From positions 40,040 through 104,039 of the forward strand of contig DATDBU010000181.1 of assembly GCA_036524675.1 (NCBI GenBank): DNA of 64,000 nt. Direction: 5' to 3'. The notes under the pieces were generated by a model. It saw nothing but the letters and a program-made list of their open reading frames with translations, searched no databases and was not told the DNA's origin. The position numbers and the translations under genes are program-made. Below are positions 50,337 to 59,548 of this stretch, piece by piece. This stretch comes from DATDAW01 sp036524675 (GTDB lineage: Bacteria; Verrucomicrobiota; Verrucomicrobiia; Chthoniobacterales; DASVRZ01). Each line of letters begins with the position of its first letter. Positions within the stretch are counted from its first letter, which is position 1.

Positions 50337-51662
50337 TTAGGTTAATAGATTGTTAGCTAGTTTGCGAAACTGGTTGCCGCGGTCGGCGTAGTCGCGAAAC
50401 ATGTCAAACGAGGATGTCCCGGGAGAAAAAAGGACAACGTCTCCCGGCACTGCTGCTTTGCGCGCACGGCCGACTGCATCGACGAGCGAATCCGCGACCT
50501 CGCACGCAACCGCGCCCTGCCAGTCCTCTCGAATTCGGCCGGCCATTTCGCCAATCAAGATTGCGCGTTTCACTTTGGTTCCCACCAGCTCGGTCAGGTC
50601 GGCGAAACGGAAGCCCTTGTCCTTGCCTCCGGCAATGAGAACAACGGGAGTCCCCTGGGAGTCCAGAGCCTTTGCCAACGCATCCACATTGGTTGCCTTG
50701 GAATCATTAATATAGTCGACGCCATCGACAGTCGCGACTAGCTCGCACCGGTGCGGCGCCGGCTTGTAGGCCTGAAGCGCCGGCAGCACCTCAACGAACG
50801 GTATTTCCAGCGCTAGAGCTACTCCCAGCGCTGCCATCAGATTCTCAATATTGTGAACTCCACTCAGGTGAAAGGACGAAACCGCCGCAATCCGTTTTCC
50901 CTGGTAATAGATGACACCATCGCGAAGTGTAAAATCTGCTTTTTGAATAAATGCGCTAAACGTGATCTTTTTCGCAGCCAGGGACGGCAGTTCATCCCGT
51001 GCATTCACCACCGCGAAATCCTCGGATGTTTGATTCTCAAACACACGCAGCTTTGCAGTCCGGTAATCCGCCATTCCGGGGTAGCGATCCAGATGATCGG
51101 GAGTGAGATTCAGCCAGACAGCGACTTTCGGACGGAATGTCTTGATGGTTTCCAACTGGAAGGAGCTGACTTCCAGCGTAATCACATCCAGCTCTCTTGG
51201 CGGTGTGTGGACAACCTCGGTAAACGGGAGCCCGATATTTCCGCACGCGATCGCGTCCACGCCGACGCTGTTTAACATCGCCGCCACAAGCTCGGTCGTT
51301 GTCGTTTTTCCGTTGGTGCCGGTAATTGCGACGACGGGCAGATCGTTGAACTCGAACGCCAGTTCCAGCTCACCGATGATGGGTATTCCCCGATCTGAAA
51401 ACTGCCTGACAAATGGTTCGCCTGCGTCAATGCCGGGGCTAATCACGACGTGATCGAATGCTCCCCATGCAGTCAACGCAGCTGGCCCTACGATAACGTT
51501 GAAACCCGCTTTGGCGATTTCGGCAGCTTTCCTTTCGATAGCCTCGCCCGCGCCAGAGTCCAGCAACGTCACAACTGCGCCGCGATCGCGCAGAAACCGG
51601 GCCGCGGATTCACCGCTGCGGCCCAGCCCTAACACTGCGATTTTTTTTGCGCGGACATTCAT
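50337..51662 (-). CDS. murD: UDP-MurNAc-L-Ala--D-Glu ligase MurD
   Basis: This 441-residue Mur ligase adds D-Glu to UDP-MurNAc-L-Ala. Rossmann-like start KIAVLGLGRSGESAARFLRD. ATP loop VAITGTNGKTTTTELVAAML. Central ITLEVSSFQLETI, LNLTPDHLDRYPGM and the domain 3 region NDSKATNVDALAKALDSQGT with IAGGKDKGFRFADL. The end LFSPGTSSFDMFRDYADRG is typical MurD. mraY lies four bases upstream. Confidence 0.95.
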   Translation of the reverse strand: MNVRAKKIAVLGLGRSGESAARFLRDRGAVVTLLDSGAGEAIERKAAEIAKAGFNVIVGPAALTAWGAFDHVVISPGIDAGEPFVRQFSDRGIPIIGELELAFEFNDLPVVAITGTNGKTTTTELVAAMLNSVGVDAIACGNIGLPFTEVVHTPPRELDVITLEVSSFQLETIKTFRPKVAVWLNLTPDHLDRYPGMADYRTAKLRVFENQTSEDFAVVNARDELPSLAAKKITFSAFIQKADFTLRDGVIYYQGKRIAAVSSFHLSGVHNIENLMAALGVALALEIPFVEVLPALQAYKPAPHRCELVATVDGVDYINDSKATNVDALAKALDSQGTPVVLIAGGKDKGFRFADLTELVGTKVKRAILIGEMAGRIREDWQGAVACEVADSLVDAVGRARKAAVPGDVVLFSPGTSSFDMFRDYADRGNQFRKLANNLLT

Positions 51663-51666
51663 GGTC

Positions 51667-52779
51667 TTAACGGAGTTTCAATGTCGCGATCCCGAGCATA
51701 GCGAACATGAGCGACACGATCCAGAAACGCACGATAACGGTATTCTCCTTCCAGCCTTGCAATTCAAAATGGTGATGGATCGGCGACATCTTGAAGACGC
51801 GTTTCCCCGTCGTTTTGAAGCTGATCACCTGAATAATGACGGACAGTGCCTCTATCACAAACACACCACCCACCACGATCAACAATAGTTCCTGTTTGCA
51901 GCAAATCGCTACGACTCCGAGCATTCCCCCAATTGAGAGAGAGCCTGTGTCACCCATAAACACCCGGGCCGGATGGCAGTTGAACCATAGGAATCCGAGC
52001 CCGCCTCCTACCAGCGCCATACAAATGACCGTCAGTTCTGAAGCGAAGATGTTATACGGAATCTGCAAATATCTCGCTGTAACCACATTCCCAGCCGCAT
52101 ACGCCAGCGCGGCATATGCAACGGCGGAGGTCACAGTGCAGCCTGTAGCCAGGCCATCCAGACCGTCTGTAAGATTCACTGCATTCGACGATCCCACGAT
52201 GATCGCTGCATAGAAAATAAACGCACCCACAACGCCCAACGACCCAATTAACGGTTCCTTGTAGAAAGGAACGTAGAGCTGTTTCGCTTGAAGACTCGTT
52301 GCCGGATCCAAAATCAGAACAGCAGTGACAATGGCGGCGAGTATAAACTGGGCGACCAGCTTCAAACGCCCCGGAAGTCCTCCAGAGCTCTTTTTCGTTA
52401 CCTTGAGGTAGTCGTCGACGAAGCCGATGATCGCCATGTAAACAATCGTAAACAACACCAACCACACAAAATGGTTGTCCGGACGTGCCCAAAGAATGGA
52501 GGAAACAACCACCGCGCCCATCATTAAGACGCCACCCATCGTAGGTGTTCCCTTTTTCGCGCCGTGAAGCTCGTAAAGTTTGTGGACTTCCTCCTTCGTG
52601 CGAATGGGCTGACCAATCTTCAACGAAATCAGTTTCCGGATGACGCGATTTCCGAAGATCAAACACAGCAAAAAGGCAGAGATCGCCGCCGCAGCGGAAC
52701 GGAAACTGATGTATTGGAAAACATTCAGCGCCGCGTGCAATGTCGTGCCATCGCCAAGTTTGGAAAGGTAATATAACAT
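51667..52779 (-). CDS. mraY: Phospho-MurNAc-pentapeptide transferase MraY
   Basis: This 370-residue integral membrane enzyme makes lipid I from UDP-MurNAc-pentapeptide and undecaprenyl phosphate. About ten membrane segments. Conserved loops: KKGTPTMGGVLMMGAVVVSS, MAIIGFVDDYLKVTKKSSGG (Asp-Asp), SSNAVNLTDGLDGLATGCTV, FNCHPARVFMGDTGSLSIGG and SPIHHHFELQGWKENTVIVR. Stop and start overlap with murF by one base. The gene lies between murF and murD as in E. coli. Confidence 0.96.
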   Translation of the reverse strand: MLYYLSKLGDGTTLHAALNVFQYISFRSAAAAISAFLLCLIFGNRVIRKLISLKIGQPIRTKEEVHKLYELHGAKKGTPTMGGVLMMGAVVVSSILWARPDNHFVWLVLFTIVYMAIIGFVDDYLKVTKKSSGGLPGRLKLVAQFILAAIVTAVLILDPATSLQAKQLYVPFYKEPLIGSLGVVGAFIFYAAIIVGSSNAVNLTDGLDGLATGCTVTSAVAYAALAYAAGNVVTARYLQIPYNIFASELTVICMALVGGGLGFLWFNCHPARVFMGDTGSLSIGGMLGVVAICCKQELLLIVVGGVFVIEALSVIIQVISFKTTGKRVFKMSPIHHHFELQGWKENTVIVRFWIVSLMFAMLGIATLKLR

Positions 52780-54119
52780 TAGCAGGCAGTCGTGTGTGGT
52801 TCGAAGTTTTCAATGACGCGCTCCATACGCGCGGAGCGACTGCCTTTGACCAAGATATTGTCCCCTTCACGAGCTCGTTCGCCGAGAATGGAGGCGGCCT
52901 CCGTTGTGTCCGCGGCCCGGACGACTGGAAACGCGCCGGTGTCGGCTTCGCGTGCAATCCACTCTGCCGCCTCGCCGACCACGATGAGCAGATCCAGGCC
53001 GGCGATAACGGCAGCCCTGCCCACGATGCGATGCCCTTCGACTGCAAATGTGCCGAGCTCGCCCATGTGACCGAGAACCGCTATGCGCCGGCCAGGCAGC
53101 GCGGCAAGTGTGCTCAGTGCGGCCGTCATGGAATCCGGATTCGCATTGTACGTGTCATCGATGAAATGGACGCCCGCGATTTCCCGGGTCTGCAAACGGC
53201 CTCCGGTTAACTGGACACCAGCCAACGCCCTCACACAATCCGCCAACGGAATACCAAAGGCGCCCCCCGCAGCCACCGCCAGCATCGCATTTGCCACCAT
53301 GTGACGCCCCGGAACCGGCAGAAATGCTTCAATGTTGTTAATACAGAAATTCGATCCGCTGGCGGCAAGAGTCAGGTTCTCCGCCCGAAGATCACCATTG
53401 TCAATTCCAGCCGTAATTACTTCCGCTGTGCAGAAAGAAGCGATCGATTCGGTAAAATCATCGTCGGCATTCAAAATTACGGTCCCTTTTTCGCCTACCA
53501 TTCTTGCGAGTGTCCCCTTTTCCTGAGCGATGGATTCACGGTTCCCCATGAACTCGATGTGCGCGATTCCAATATTGGTAATGATCGCGGCATCCGGCGC
53601 GGCAATCGCTGCAAGTGGAGCAATCTCGCCAGGGTGGTTCATTCCAATTTCGAGAATCGCGGCTTCATGTCCCGAATCGATACTCAAAACCGAAAGCGGC
53701 AAACCGATGTGATTGTTAAGGTTCCCCTGTGTCTTCACCACCCGTAAGCGGCTACCGAGAACGGCGGCAGTGAGGTCCTTTGTGCTGGTTTTACCGTTGC
53801 TGCCGGTAATGGCCATGATTTTGGCGGAAAGAGTCTTTCGGTAATTTCGGGCCAGCGTCTGTAGTCCCTGCAAAGTATCCTCAACGACGATTGCGCCGGG
53901 ACTAAAATTTTCCGGTGCACGATCCACTAACGCCGCAACAGCCAGGTTTGGCACAAAATCGTGGGCGTCGAATTTTTCTCCTCTTAAAGCAACAAACAAA
54001 TCTCCGGCTTGCACCCTGCGGCTGTCTGTAACGACACGAGAAACGATCGTCTCCGGATTACCCGAGACTAGTTTTCCTTCAGCCAGCTCCGCGATCTGAA
54101 ATAGCGTCAGCGCATTCAT
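52779..54119 (-). CDS. murF: UDP-MurNAc-tripeptide--D-Ala-D-Ala ligase MurF
   Basis: This 446-residue enzyme adds the D-Ala-D-Ala dipeptide. Motifs: VVTDSRRVQAGDLFVALRGE (UDP-binding N-domain), IMAITGSNGKTSTKDLTAAV (ATP loop), EIGMNHPGEIAPLAAI, NIGIAHIEFMGNRESIAQEK and IDDTYNANPDSMTAALSTLA with LGHMGELGTFAVEGHRIVG. All landmarks of MurF are present at usual length. It overlaps murE upstream by four bases. Confidence 0.95.
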   Translation of the reverse strand: MNALTLFQIAELAEGKLVSGNPETIVSRVVTDSRRVQAGDLFVALRGEKFDAHDFVPNLAVAALVDRAPENFSPGAIVVEDTLQGLQTLARNYRKTLSAKIMAITGSNGKTSTKDLTAAVLGSRLRVVKTQGNLNNHIGLPLSVLSIDSGHEAAILEIGMNHPGEIAPLAAIAAPDAAIITNIGIAHIEFMGNRESIAQEKGTLARMVGEKGTVILNADDDFTESIASFCTAEVITAGIDNGDLRAENLTLAASGSNFCINNIEAFLPVPGRHMVANAMLAVAAGGAFGIPLADCVRALAGVQLTGGRLQTREIAGVHFIDDTYNANPDSMTAALSTLAALPGRRIAVLGHMGELGTFAVEGHRIVGRAAVIAGLDLLIVVGEAAEWIAREADTGAFPVVRAADTTEAASILGERAREGDNILVKGSRSARMERVIENFEPHTTAC

Positions 54120-55600
54120 TGGTCCGAGAGTTTGATGGGGAGCGAGCCCACAGCGCTGGCAACTACTTCCACATCGTTAAACGGAATGGTGCTGTCTGCG
54201 AATTCTTGATAGGTTTCGTGGCCCTTTCCGGCGATTAGAACGATATCGCGTGGACCCGCAAGGGCGACGGCGCGGAAAATTGCCTCCTGGCGATCGACGA
54301 TTACCTCATACTTCCCGGCACGCATGGCTGGAACTATGTCAGCGATAATTGCCTCCGGATCCTCTTTGCGGGGATTGTCTGATGTAACAATCGCATAGTC
54401 GGCGTATTCGCTCGCGGCGGCTCCCATTTTTGGACGTTTCGCGCGATCCCGACTTCCTCCACAACCAAAAACAACGATGAGCCGGTTTGGGTTTAACTCG
54501 CGCAGCGTTTTCAGGACGCTAACCAGCGCATCGTCAGTGTGGGCGTAATCCACGAAAACCTGGAATTGCCGTTTAATAAGCACCGCTTCAAGGCGTCCGG
54601 GAACTTGTGGCGCCTTTGCGAGTGCCTGAACGCAGTCGCGAATGCTCAATCCAAGTGCCGACGCCGCGGCAAGCGCGGCCAGGGAGTTGTAGATGTTAAA
54701 ACGCCCGATCAGGGGCAGACGGACCAAGAACATCCTGCTATTAGCGTCCAGCTGATAGGTCGTCTGCCCCGCTTCGGTCTTAAAATTGCCCGCCCTGAAC
54801 TGGGCATTCGCTCCGACACCGTACGTAATCACGGGAATTTCCCGGCCATGACGCTGGATCAGCTGCTCGCCGTGAGGGCTGTCGATGTTAATAACCGCCG
54901 TGCCTTCCTTGCGCGTCTGACTGGCAAGCTGCGAAAAGAGTTTCGCCTTGGCCTCGAAATAGTCGGTCATGGTCCGGTGATAGTCGAGGTGGTCCTGAGT
55001 CAGGTTTGTAAAAATCGCGACGTTAAATTCCATTCCGTGCACGCGGCTCAGCGCGAGCGCGTGCGAGGAAACCTCCATGACAGCCGCTTTGCCCCCGCTG
55101 TTAACAACCTGGGAAAGCATGTCGTTAATATCGAGCGACTCAGGCGTTGTCCGGGTAGCAGGGAGAAGGCGTTCTCCAATTTCATAACGAACGGTGCCGA
55201 TGAGCCCTGTGCGGACACCGGCACTTTCCAGCAAATGTTTCAACAGAAACGTGGTCGTGGTCTTACCATTCGTCCCGGTGACGGCGACCAGCTTTAATTT
55301 GCCCGCAGGATACCGGTAAAATGCATTGGAAAGATCGGCGAGCGCTTTCCGGGCATCCGGCACTTTAATACTGGTGACCTTGCTCTGTGTCAGGGGTTTT
55401 TCCGTGACGATAGCCTCAGCGCCACGTTCGATCGCCTGCCGGATAAACTCCGCACCATCCACTTTTTCGCCGGGCAAAGCGACAAACAGAGCGCCCTTGG
55501 CAACGCGGCGCGAATCGTACGCAATGGACGTAATTTCGCGCTCGGCGCTGCCGAGTGTTTCCTCGACCGGAGTTTTAGTTAGTAAAGTCTTTAAAAGCAT
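54116..55600 (-). CDS. murE: UDP-MurNAc-L-Ala-D-Glu--meso-diaminopimelate ligase MurE
   Basis: This 494-residue enzyme has an N-domain with ITSIAYDSRRVAKGALFVAL, ATP loop LVAVTGTNGKTTTTFLLKHL, VMEVSSHALALSRVHGMEFN, TQDHLDYHRTMTDYFEAKAK and a C-domain with DYAHTDDALVSVLKTL, VFGCGGSRDRAKRPKMGAAA and TSDNPRKEDPEAI. The DNPR motif marks specificity for meso-diaminopimelate rather than lysine, so the organism likely has DAP-type peptidoglycan. ftsI lies seven bases upstream. Confidence 0.95.
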   Translation of the reverse strand: MLLKTLLTKTPVEETLGSAEREITSIAYDSRRVAKGALFVALPGEKVDGAEFIRQAIERGAEAIVTEKPLTQSKVTSIKVPDARKALADLSNAFYRYPAGKLKLVAVTGTNGKTTTTFLLKHLLESAGVRTGLIGTVRYEIGERLLPATRTTPESLDINDMLSQVVNSGGKAAVMEVSSHALALSRVHGMEFNVAIFTNLTQDHLDYHRTMTDYFEAKAKLFSQLASQTRKEGTAVINIDSPHGEQLIQRHGREIPVITYGVGANAQFRAGNFKTEAGQTTYQLDANSRMFLVRLPLIGRFNIYNSLAALAAASALGLSIRDCVQALAKAPQVPGRLEAVLIKRQFQVFVDYAHTDDALVSVLKTLRELNPNRLIVVFGCGGSRDRAKRPKMGAAASEYADYAIVTSDNPRKEDPEAIIADIVPAMRAGKYEVIVDRQEAIFRAVALAGPRDIVLIAGKGHETYQEFADSTIPFNDVEVVASAVGSLPIKLSDQ

Positions 55601-55606
55601 ACCGCG

Positions 55607-57364
55607 TTAATCGCGCTCCTGCTTGGAGGCGTTTTTGAGCTGTTCCGCCATTAGCACGGGGTCCGGGCGCAAGTCCAGCTGGCGCGCTACTTTTTCGGCC
55701 ACTTTTGAAAAAATGGGAGCTGCAACCGTTGCGCCATAGTTCATATGGCCGGGCAGTTTTGCGTCGTCAACCATGACGTAGCAGACAAATTTCGGATCAT
55801 CGGCGGGCATGAAACCGTTAAAGGACACGATGTAATGGTCGTCCATGTAACCTTTCCCGTCGGGCCTGACTTTCTGAGCGGTTCCGGTTTTTCCCGCGAC
55901 CAGAAAGCCGGGGACCTGGGCGGCTGTGGCTGCCTTGCGTGTTACGTCAATGAGTGCAGCGGTAATTTTCTGAGCGGTACCCGATGAAATGACGCGGCGA
56001 ACTTCGACCGGATCGTAGTGCGCAATGCGTTGCCCATCCGGTGAATAGATGGACGAAACGATTTGCGGCATCATCAGATGGCCTCCATTCGCGATTACGG
56101 ACAAGGCACTAGCCATTTGAATGGCCGTAACCGATACGGCCTGGCCCATGGGCACGCGCGTGATGGCCAATTTGTCCGAACCGAATGGAGTGTTGACACG
56201 TCCCCGGATTTCCCCGGGAAGGTCGATCCCCGTCGGCTCGCCAAAACCGAAAGCACGCGTGTATTCATAAAAACGTTGCTCGCCCATCTGAAGGGCGAGT
56301 TTGGCTGAACCGATATTACTGGAATTAACGATAATGTCGTGAACCGTCAGATTTCCGGCGGCTTTGTGATCCCGCAGGACCCGGTTGTTGTAGCTGAAGC
56401 GCCCGCCTTCACAATAAATGAGCGTCTTGTCATTGACCATTTTGTCCTCGAGCGCGCCGGAGGTGACGACGATTTTGAAAGTCGATCCCGGTTCGTACAT
56501 GTCGAATATCGCGTGATTCTTCGTGACCTCGGGCGGGACATTATTGGCGTTGTTTGCATCAAAAGTCGGCCAGGAAGCCATGGCCATGATCGCGCCCGTG
56601 TGTGGCTCCATGAGAATGATGGTGGCTCCTCGTGGCTTATATTTGGCGCAGGCTTCGGCAAGCTCGCGTTCGATGATGCCCTGCAAAGCGAGCTGAACCG
56701 TGGTCTGGACCGTATACCCATTCTGCGCGGGGCGCTCCTGGCCGCGGTAAAGCACAATCTCACGTCCCGTGCGATCGCGTTCGGTATAACGATAACCGTC
56801 ATGTCCTTGGAGATAGGCGTCCATGCTCTTCTCGATGCCGGCGAGTCCCCTGTGTTCGTGGTCCAGATAGCCGATGACGTGAGCCAGCATGGCGTTATTT
56901 GGATAAACACGATGAAAGTCTTCGATGAAATAGATTCCGCGCAGCTTTTTTTGGCCGAGTTCCGCTTCGAGGTTATGCGCCGTAATTTGATCTACTTCTT
57001 TCTTAAGAACGATATAGCGGCGACCCGTTTGGAGTTTTGAGAAAACGGCGGACTCGTCGAGTTGAAGCTGGCGAGCCGCGATCCCGGCGACTTTCCTCAT
57101 CGCTTCCGGAGTCGAAATATGGCTGGCGTCGGCGTAAACTGTTTTGACTGCGACGTTGTCGGCCAGGACCTCGCCGTTTGCATCGATGATCCTGCCCCGT
57201 TTCGCAAAAACAGGAATTTTGACGACGTGTTTCTCAGCCGCCAACGCCGCAAACTGCTCGTGCTCCACATATTGCAAATGTATCAGGCGCCCGGAGCACA
57301 CACTGAATGCGGCTACGAGCGCGATACATACGAATATGGCCTTGGAGCGAGCGGTCCTCATCAC
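55607..57364 (-). CDS. ftsI: Septal class B penicillin-binding protein FtsI
   Basis: This 585-residue transpeptidase cross-links septal peptidoglycan with FtsW. One N-terminal membrane anchor (about 8-25), then the dimerisation/pedestal domain (FAKRGRIIDANGEVLADNVA) and a transpeptidase domain with all three motifs: SxxK in YEPGSTFKIVVTSG, SxN in IIVNSSNIGSAKLAL and KTG in LVAGKTGTAQKV. PASTA repeats are absent from the C-terminus. GTG 57364 overlaps the ftsL stop (GTGA), and ATG 57361 is an equally good start. Confidence 0.95.
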   Translation of the reverse strand: MMRTARSKAIFVCIALVAAFSVCSGRLIHLQYVEHEQFAALAAEKHVVKIPVFAKRGRIIDANGEVLADNVAVKTVYADASHISTPEAMRKVAGIAARQLQLDESAVFSKLQTGRRYIVLKKEVDQITAHNLEAELGQKKLRGIYFIEDFHRVYPNNAMLAHVIGYLDHEHRGLAGIEKSMDAYLQGHDGYRYTERDRTGREIVLYRGQERPAQNGYTVQTTVQLALQGIIERELAEACAKYKPRGATIILMEPHTGAIMAMASWPTFDANNANNVPPEVTKNHAIFDMYEPGSTFKIVVTSGALEDKMVNDKTLIYCEGGRFSYNNRVLRDHKAAGNLTVHDIIVNSSNIGSAKLALQMGEQRFYEYTRAFGFGEPTGIDLPGEIRGRVNTPFGSDKLAITRVPMGQAVSVTAIQMASALSVIANGGHLMMPQIVSSIYSPDGQRIAHYDPVEVRRVISSGTAQKITAALIDVTRKAATAAQVPGFLVAGKTGTAQKVRPDGKGYMDDHYIVSFNGFMPADDPKFVCYVMVDDAKLPGHMNYGATVAAPIFSKVAEKVARQLDLRPDPVLMAEQLKNASKQERD

Positions 57365-57732
57365 TGCTTGGCGTAAATCTGCGGAGGTTTCTCAATGGGC
57401 ATTTGCTCGGCGATCACCGGACTGGAGCCTTCAAGACGTACGATCCCAACGGGGTCGATCTCGATCATCTGGATGTAGCCGGAAGCCAGCTTCCGATCGA
57501 GTGAAAGGCGCGAGCTTTCAGCCGTAATCTGCTGCTGGAGTGTGTTGCTCCGATCGGACAGATCGCGCAGTTCCCGCTCGAGTTTTCGACGCTCTTCACC
57601 GCAGGCGATGGTCTGGTTTTTAATGTAAACGTAGGACAAACCGAGGCCTCCCAGGCCGGAAAAAACGAGAACCCACCAGACGACGGCGGCGACACGGACG
57701 GAGTTTTCATGTTTGCGGCGATTGCGAGTCAT
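57361..57732 (-). CDS. ftsL: FtsL-like division protein
   Basis: This 123-residue protein sits between rsmH and ftsI, the standard ftsL place. It has a short basic tail, one membrane segment (about 13-37, VAAVVWWVLVFSGLGGLGLS) and a coiled coil (about 42-80, ERRKLERELRDLSDRSNTLQ), then IQMIEIDPVGIVRLEGSSPV. Sequence conservation of FtsL is always low, so the call rests on topology, size and position. FtsL with FtsB activates FtsW-FtsI. No separate FtsB gene is visible in the window. Confidence 0.8.
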   Translation of the reverse strand: MTRNRRKHENSVRVAAVVWWVLVFSGLGGLGLSYVYIKNQTIACGEERRKLERELRDLSDRSNTLQQQITAESSRLSLDRKLASGYIQMIEIDPVGIVRLEGSSPVIAEQMPIEKPPQIYAKQ

Positions 57733-57733
57733 G

Positions 57734-58792
57734 TTAGAGCCTTTCTACGATGCGGAGTGTTGCGCTGCGGGAGCGCGGGTTGGCGGTTCGTTCTTCTTCG
57801 GACGCGGTGATTCCTTTGCGGGAAACGAGACGGTAATAACAATCCGGGTTTGGTCGGGGAGCCGGCCATTCGGGACGATCCAGCATGGGCTGGCTGTGGT
57901 CACGGAAACTATTTTTGACCATGCGGTCTTCCAGAGAATGGAAAGTGATGACGCCGAACCGGCCTCCCGTATTCAATAAAGCCGGCACTTTTGTCAGGGC
58001 ATCCGCCAGGGCGCCGAGTTCGTCGTTCACCGCAATGCGCAGGGCCTGGAAGATCTGCGTGGCGGGATGTTTGCGTCCGCGGCGCGGGGAAACTTCCTCG
58101 ACCGCGGCGGCCAGGTCAGCCGTATCGACAAACGGCTTTACGGCACGGCGGGCGACCAGTTTGCGCGCAATGCGCACGGCGTGGTCCGCCTCACCGTAAA
58201 CGCGGAAAATGCGGACCATCTCCTCGAGCTCGGCATCGTTGACAATATCGGCTGCCGACCTGGGCTGGGTCCGGTCCATCCGCATGTCCAGCGGCCCATT
58301 GGCTTGAAAACTGAAACCGCGTTCCGCTTCGCCAAGCTGATGGGATGAAACGCCAATGTCGAGGAGGATGCCGTCGACCTTTTCCACGGAAAGGTCGGCA
58401 AGCACGCGATCAACGTGACGGAAGTTGGATTTTACCGGATGAAAAGCCTCGCCAAAGCCGCTGAGTCGGTTCTTGGCAAACGCGAGCGCTTCATCATCCT
58501 GATCCAGGCCAATCACCTGCGCACCGGCCCTCAGGAAAAGTTCCGTATGACCGCCGCCACCAAGCGTGCCATCGACGATGAGCTTACCGGGCCCCGGCTG
58601 CAGCGCCTCCACGACCTCCCGCGCCAACACGGGGATGTGATATGGCGCACCCGAGGTGTCAAGGTCGGGCGTCATGGGCCAGGCTGGGCACGATATTCTC
58701 GGTTGATACATGATGTAGTCTTTTTCGTATTTGGCTCCCGCTTCGGCGCGGAGACCGGACTCTTGCTTCCGGCTGATCAGTTGCGCGCTCAT
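57734..58792 (-). CDS. rsmH: 16S rRNA C1402 N4-methyltransferase RsmH (MraW)
   Basis: SAM-dependent methyltransferase acting on the ribosomal P site. Motifs: PYHIPVLAREVVEALQPGPG, LIVDGTLGGGGHTELFLRAG, VIGLDQDDEALAFAKNRLSG, VDGILLDIGVSSHQLGEAER, GFSFQANGPLDMRMDRTQPR, HPATQIFQALRIAVNDELGA and FGVITFHSLEDRMVKNSF. The frame opens at 58792, but family length suggests the ATG at 58675 (MTPDLDTSG), which gives 313 residues. The first 39 residues look unconserved. It is second in the dcw operon. Confidence 0.95.
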   Translation of the reverse strand: MSAQLISRKQESGLRAEAGAKYEKDYIMYQPRISCPAWPMTPDLDTSGAPYHIPVLAREVVEALQPGPGKLIVDGTLGGGGHTELFLRAGAQVIGLDQDDEALAFAKNRLSGFGEAFHPVKSNFRHVDRVLADLSVEKVDGILLDIGVSSHQLGEAERGFSFQANGPLDMRMDRTQPRSAADIVNDAELEEMVRIFRVYGEADHAVRIARKLVARRAVKPFVDTADLAAAVEEVSPRRGRKHPATQIFQALRIAVNDELGALADALTKVPALLNTGGRFGVITFHSLEDRMVKNSFRDHSQPMLDRPEWPAPRPNPDCYYRLVSRKGITASEEERTANPRSRSATLRIVERL

Positions 58793-58806
58793 TGCGGGAC
58801 ATGCGG

Positions 58807-59262
58807 TTATAATCCTTTTCGGTCGGCTACTTTGCGGAATGCTTCATCCTCGGCATCCAGGGCAGCATTCCAGGTTTCGGCGTTCCAAATTTCAATTCGG
58901 GTGTTGCTGCCGGCCAGAACGACATCCGTGCCGAGGCTGACCTTGCGGCTGTGCTCCTCTGGCAACACCAGGCGCCCCTGCTTGTCCGTCGAAGCATCCC
59001 TAGCGTCAGCGTAATAGCGGCGGAGAAACTTGCGCTTGTCTTCCTCAGAAATGTTCGGGTCGCTCTGAATGCTCTCGCCAAAGCGGCGGAATTCCTCGGG
59101 TGGAGCGACAATGAGGAAGCGTCTGTGCTGCTCCGGAAAGATGTGGAAATCCTCGACCTCACCGCGGCGCCAACGCACAGGCACCGTGATCCGGTTTTTC
59201 GGATCGACTGTATGCCGGTAGCTGCCGGCGTACATGGGATGTGGTTTTGCGGTGGATTCCAT
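58807..59262 (-). CDS. mraZ: Transcriptional regulator MraZ
   Basis: Start ATG 59262 gives 151 residues, the normal MraZ length. The longer frame from TTG 59337 is rejected because it runs through the operator and its start lies inside the -35 box. Two SpoVT/AbrB-like halves are seen: YAGSYRHTVDPKNRITVPVR, and DASTDKQGRLVLPEEHSRKV. The DxKGR-like signatures (DPKNR, DKQGR) are conserved. MraZ represses its own dcw operon through spaced GTGG boxes, which are present just upstream. Confidence 0.94.
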   Translation of the reverse strand: MESTAKPHPMYAGSYRHTVDPKNRITVPVRWRRGEVEDFHIFPEQHRRFLIVAPPEEFRRFGESIQSDPNISEEDKRKFLRRYYADARDASTDKQGRLVLPEEHSRKVSLGTDVVLAGSNTRIEIWNAETWNAALDAEDEAFRKVADRKGL

Positions 59263-59282
59263 GGGATTTCGGCGCAGCTCAC

Positions 59283-59337
59283 TCCATTCGGCGCCACTAT
59301 GCCCCACTTTATGCCACTTGGACGATTTTTTGGTCAA
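59283..59337 (-). promoter_or_regulatory. dcw promoter with four MraZ boxes at 10-bp spacing
   Basis: On the minus strand GTGGC (59313-59317), GTGGG (59303-59307), GTGGC (59293-59297) and ATGGA (59283-59287) repeat at exactly 10 bases with 5-base spacers, the known MraZ operator geometry. TTGACC (59332-59337) and CATAAA (59308-59313), 18 bases apart, form a sigma70-like promoter overlapping the first boxes. The mraZ ATG follows 20 bases after the last box. Confidence 0.8.
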
Positions 59338-59548
59338 TTAAAAACGCGGAAAAAGGGCCGAATTTTACGAAAAAAGCTTGCAGTTCCGAGCGCACCTGAT
59401 CCAGGCGGCGGAAATACTGCGAATTGGCATTTTGCCGCTCATCGAATCACTTGAAGAAAACCACCAGACCCCCGGCAAACGATCCACTGATGAGAAAGGA
59501 AGACGCCTGCCTTGGTAATCGCGAATCCCAAGCTGGCCGAATGCAACA

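Noticed and set aside
59263..59337. Longer mraZ start at TTG 59337
   Set aside because: The TTG lies inside the -35 box and the extension covers the operator boxes. Family length fits ATG 59262.
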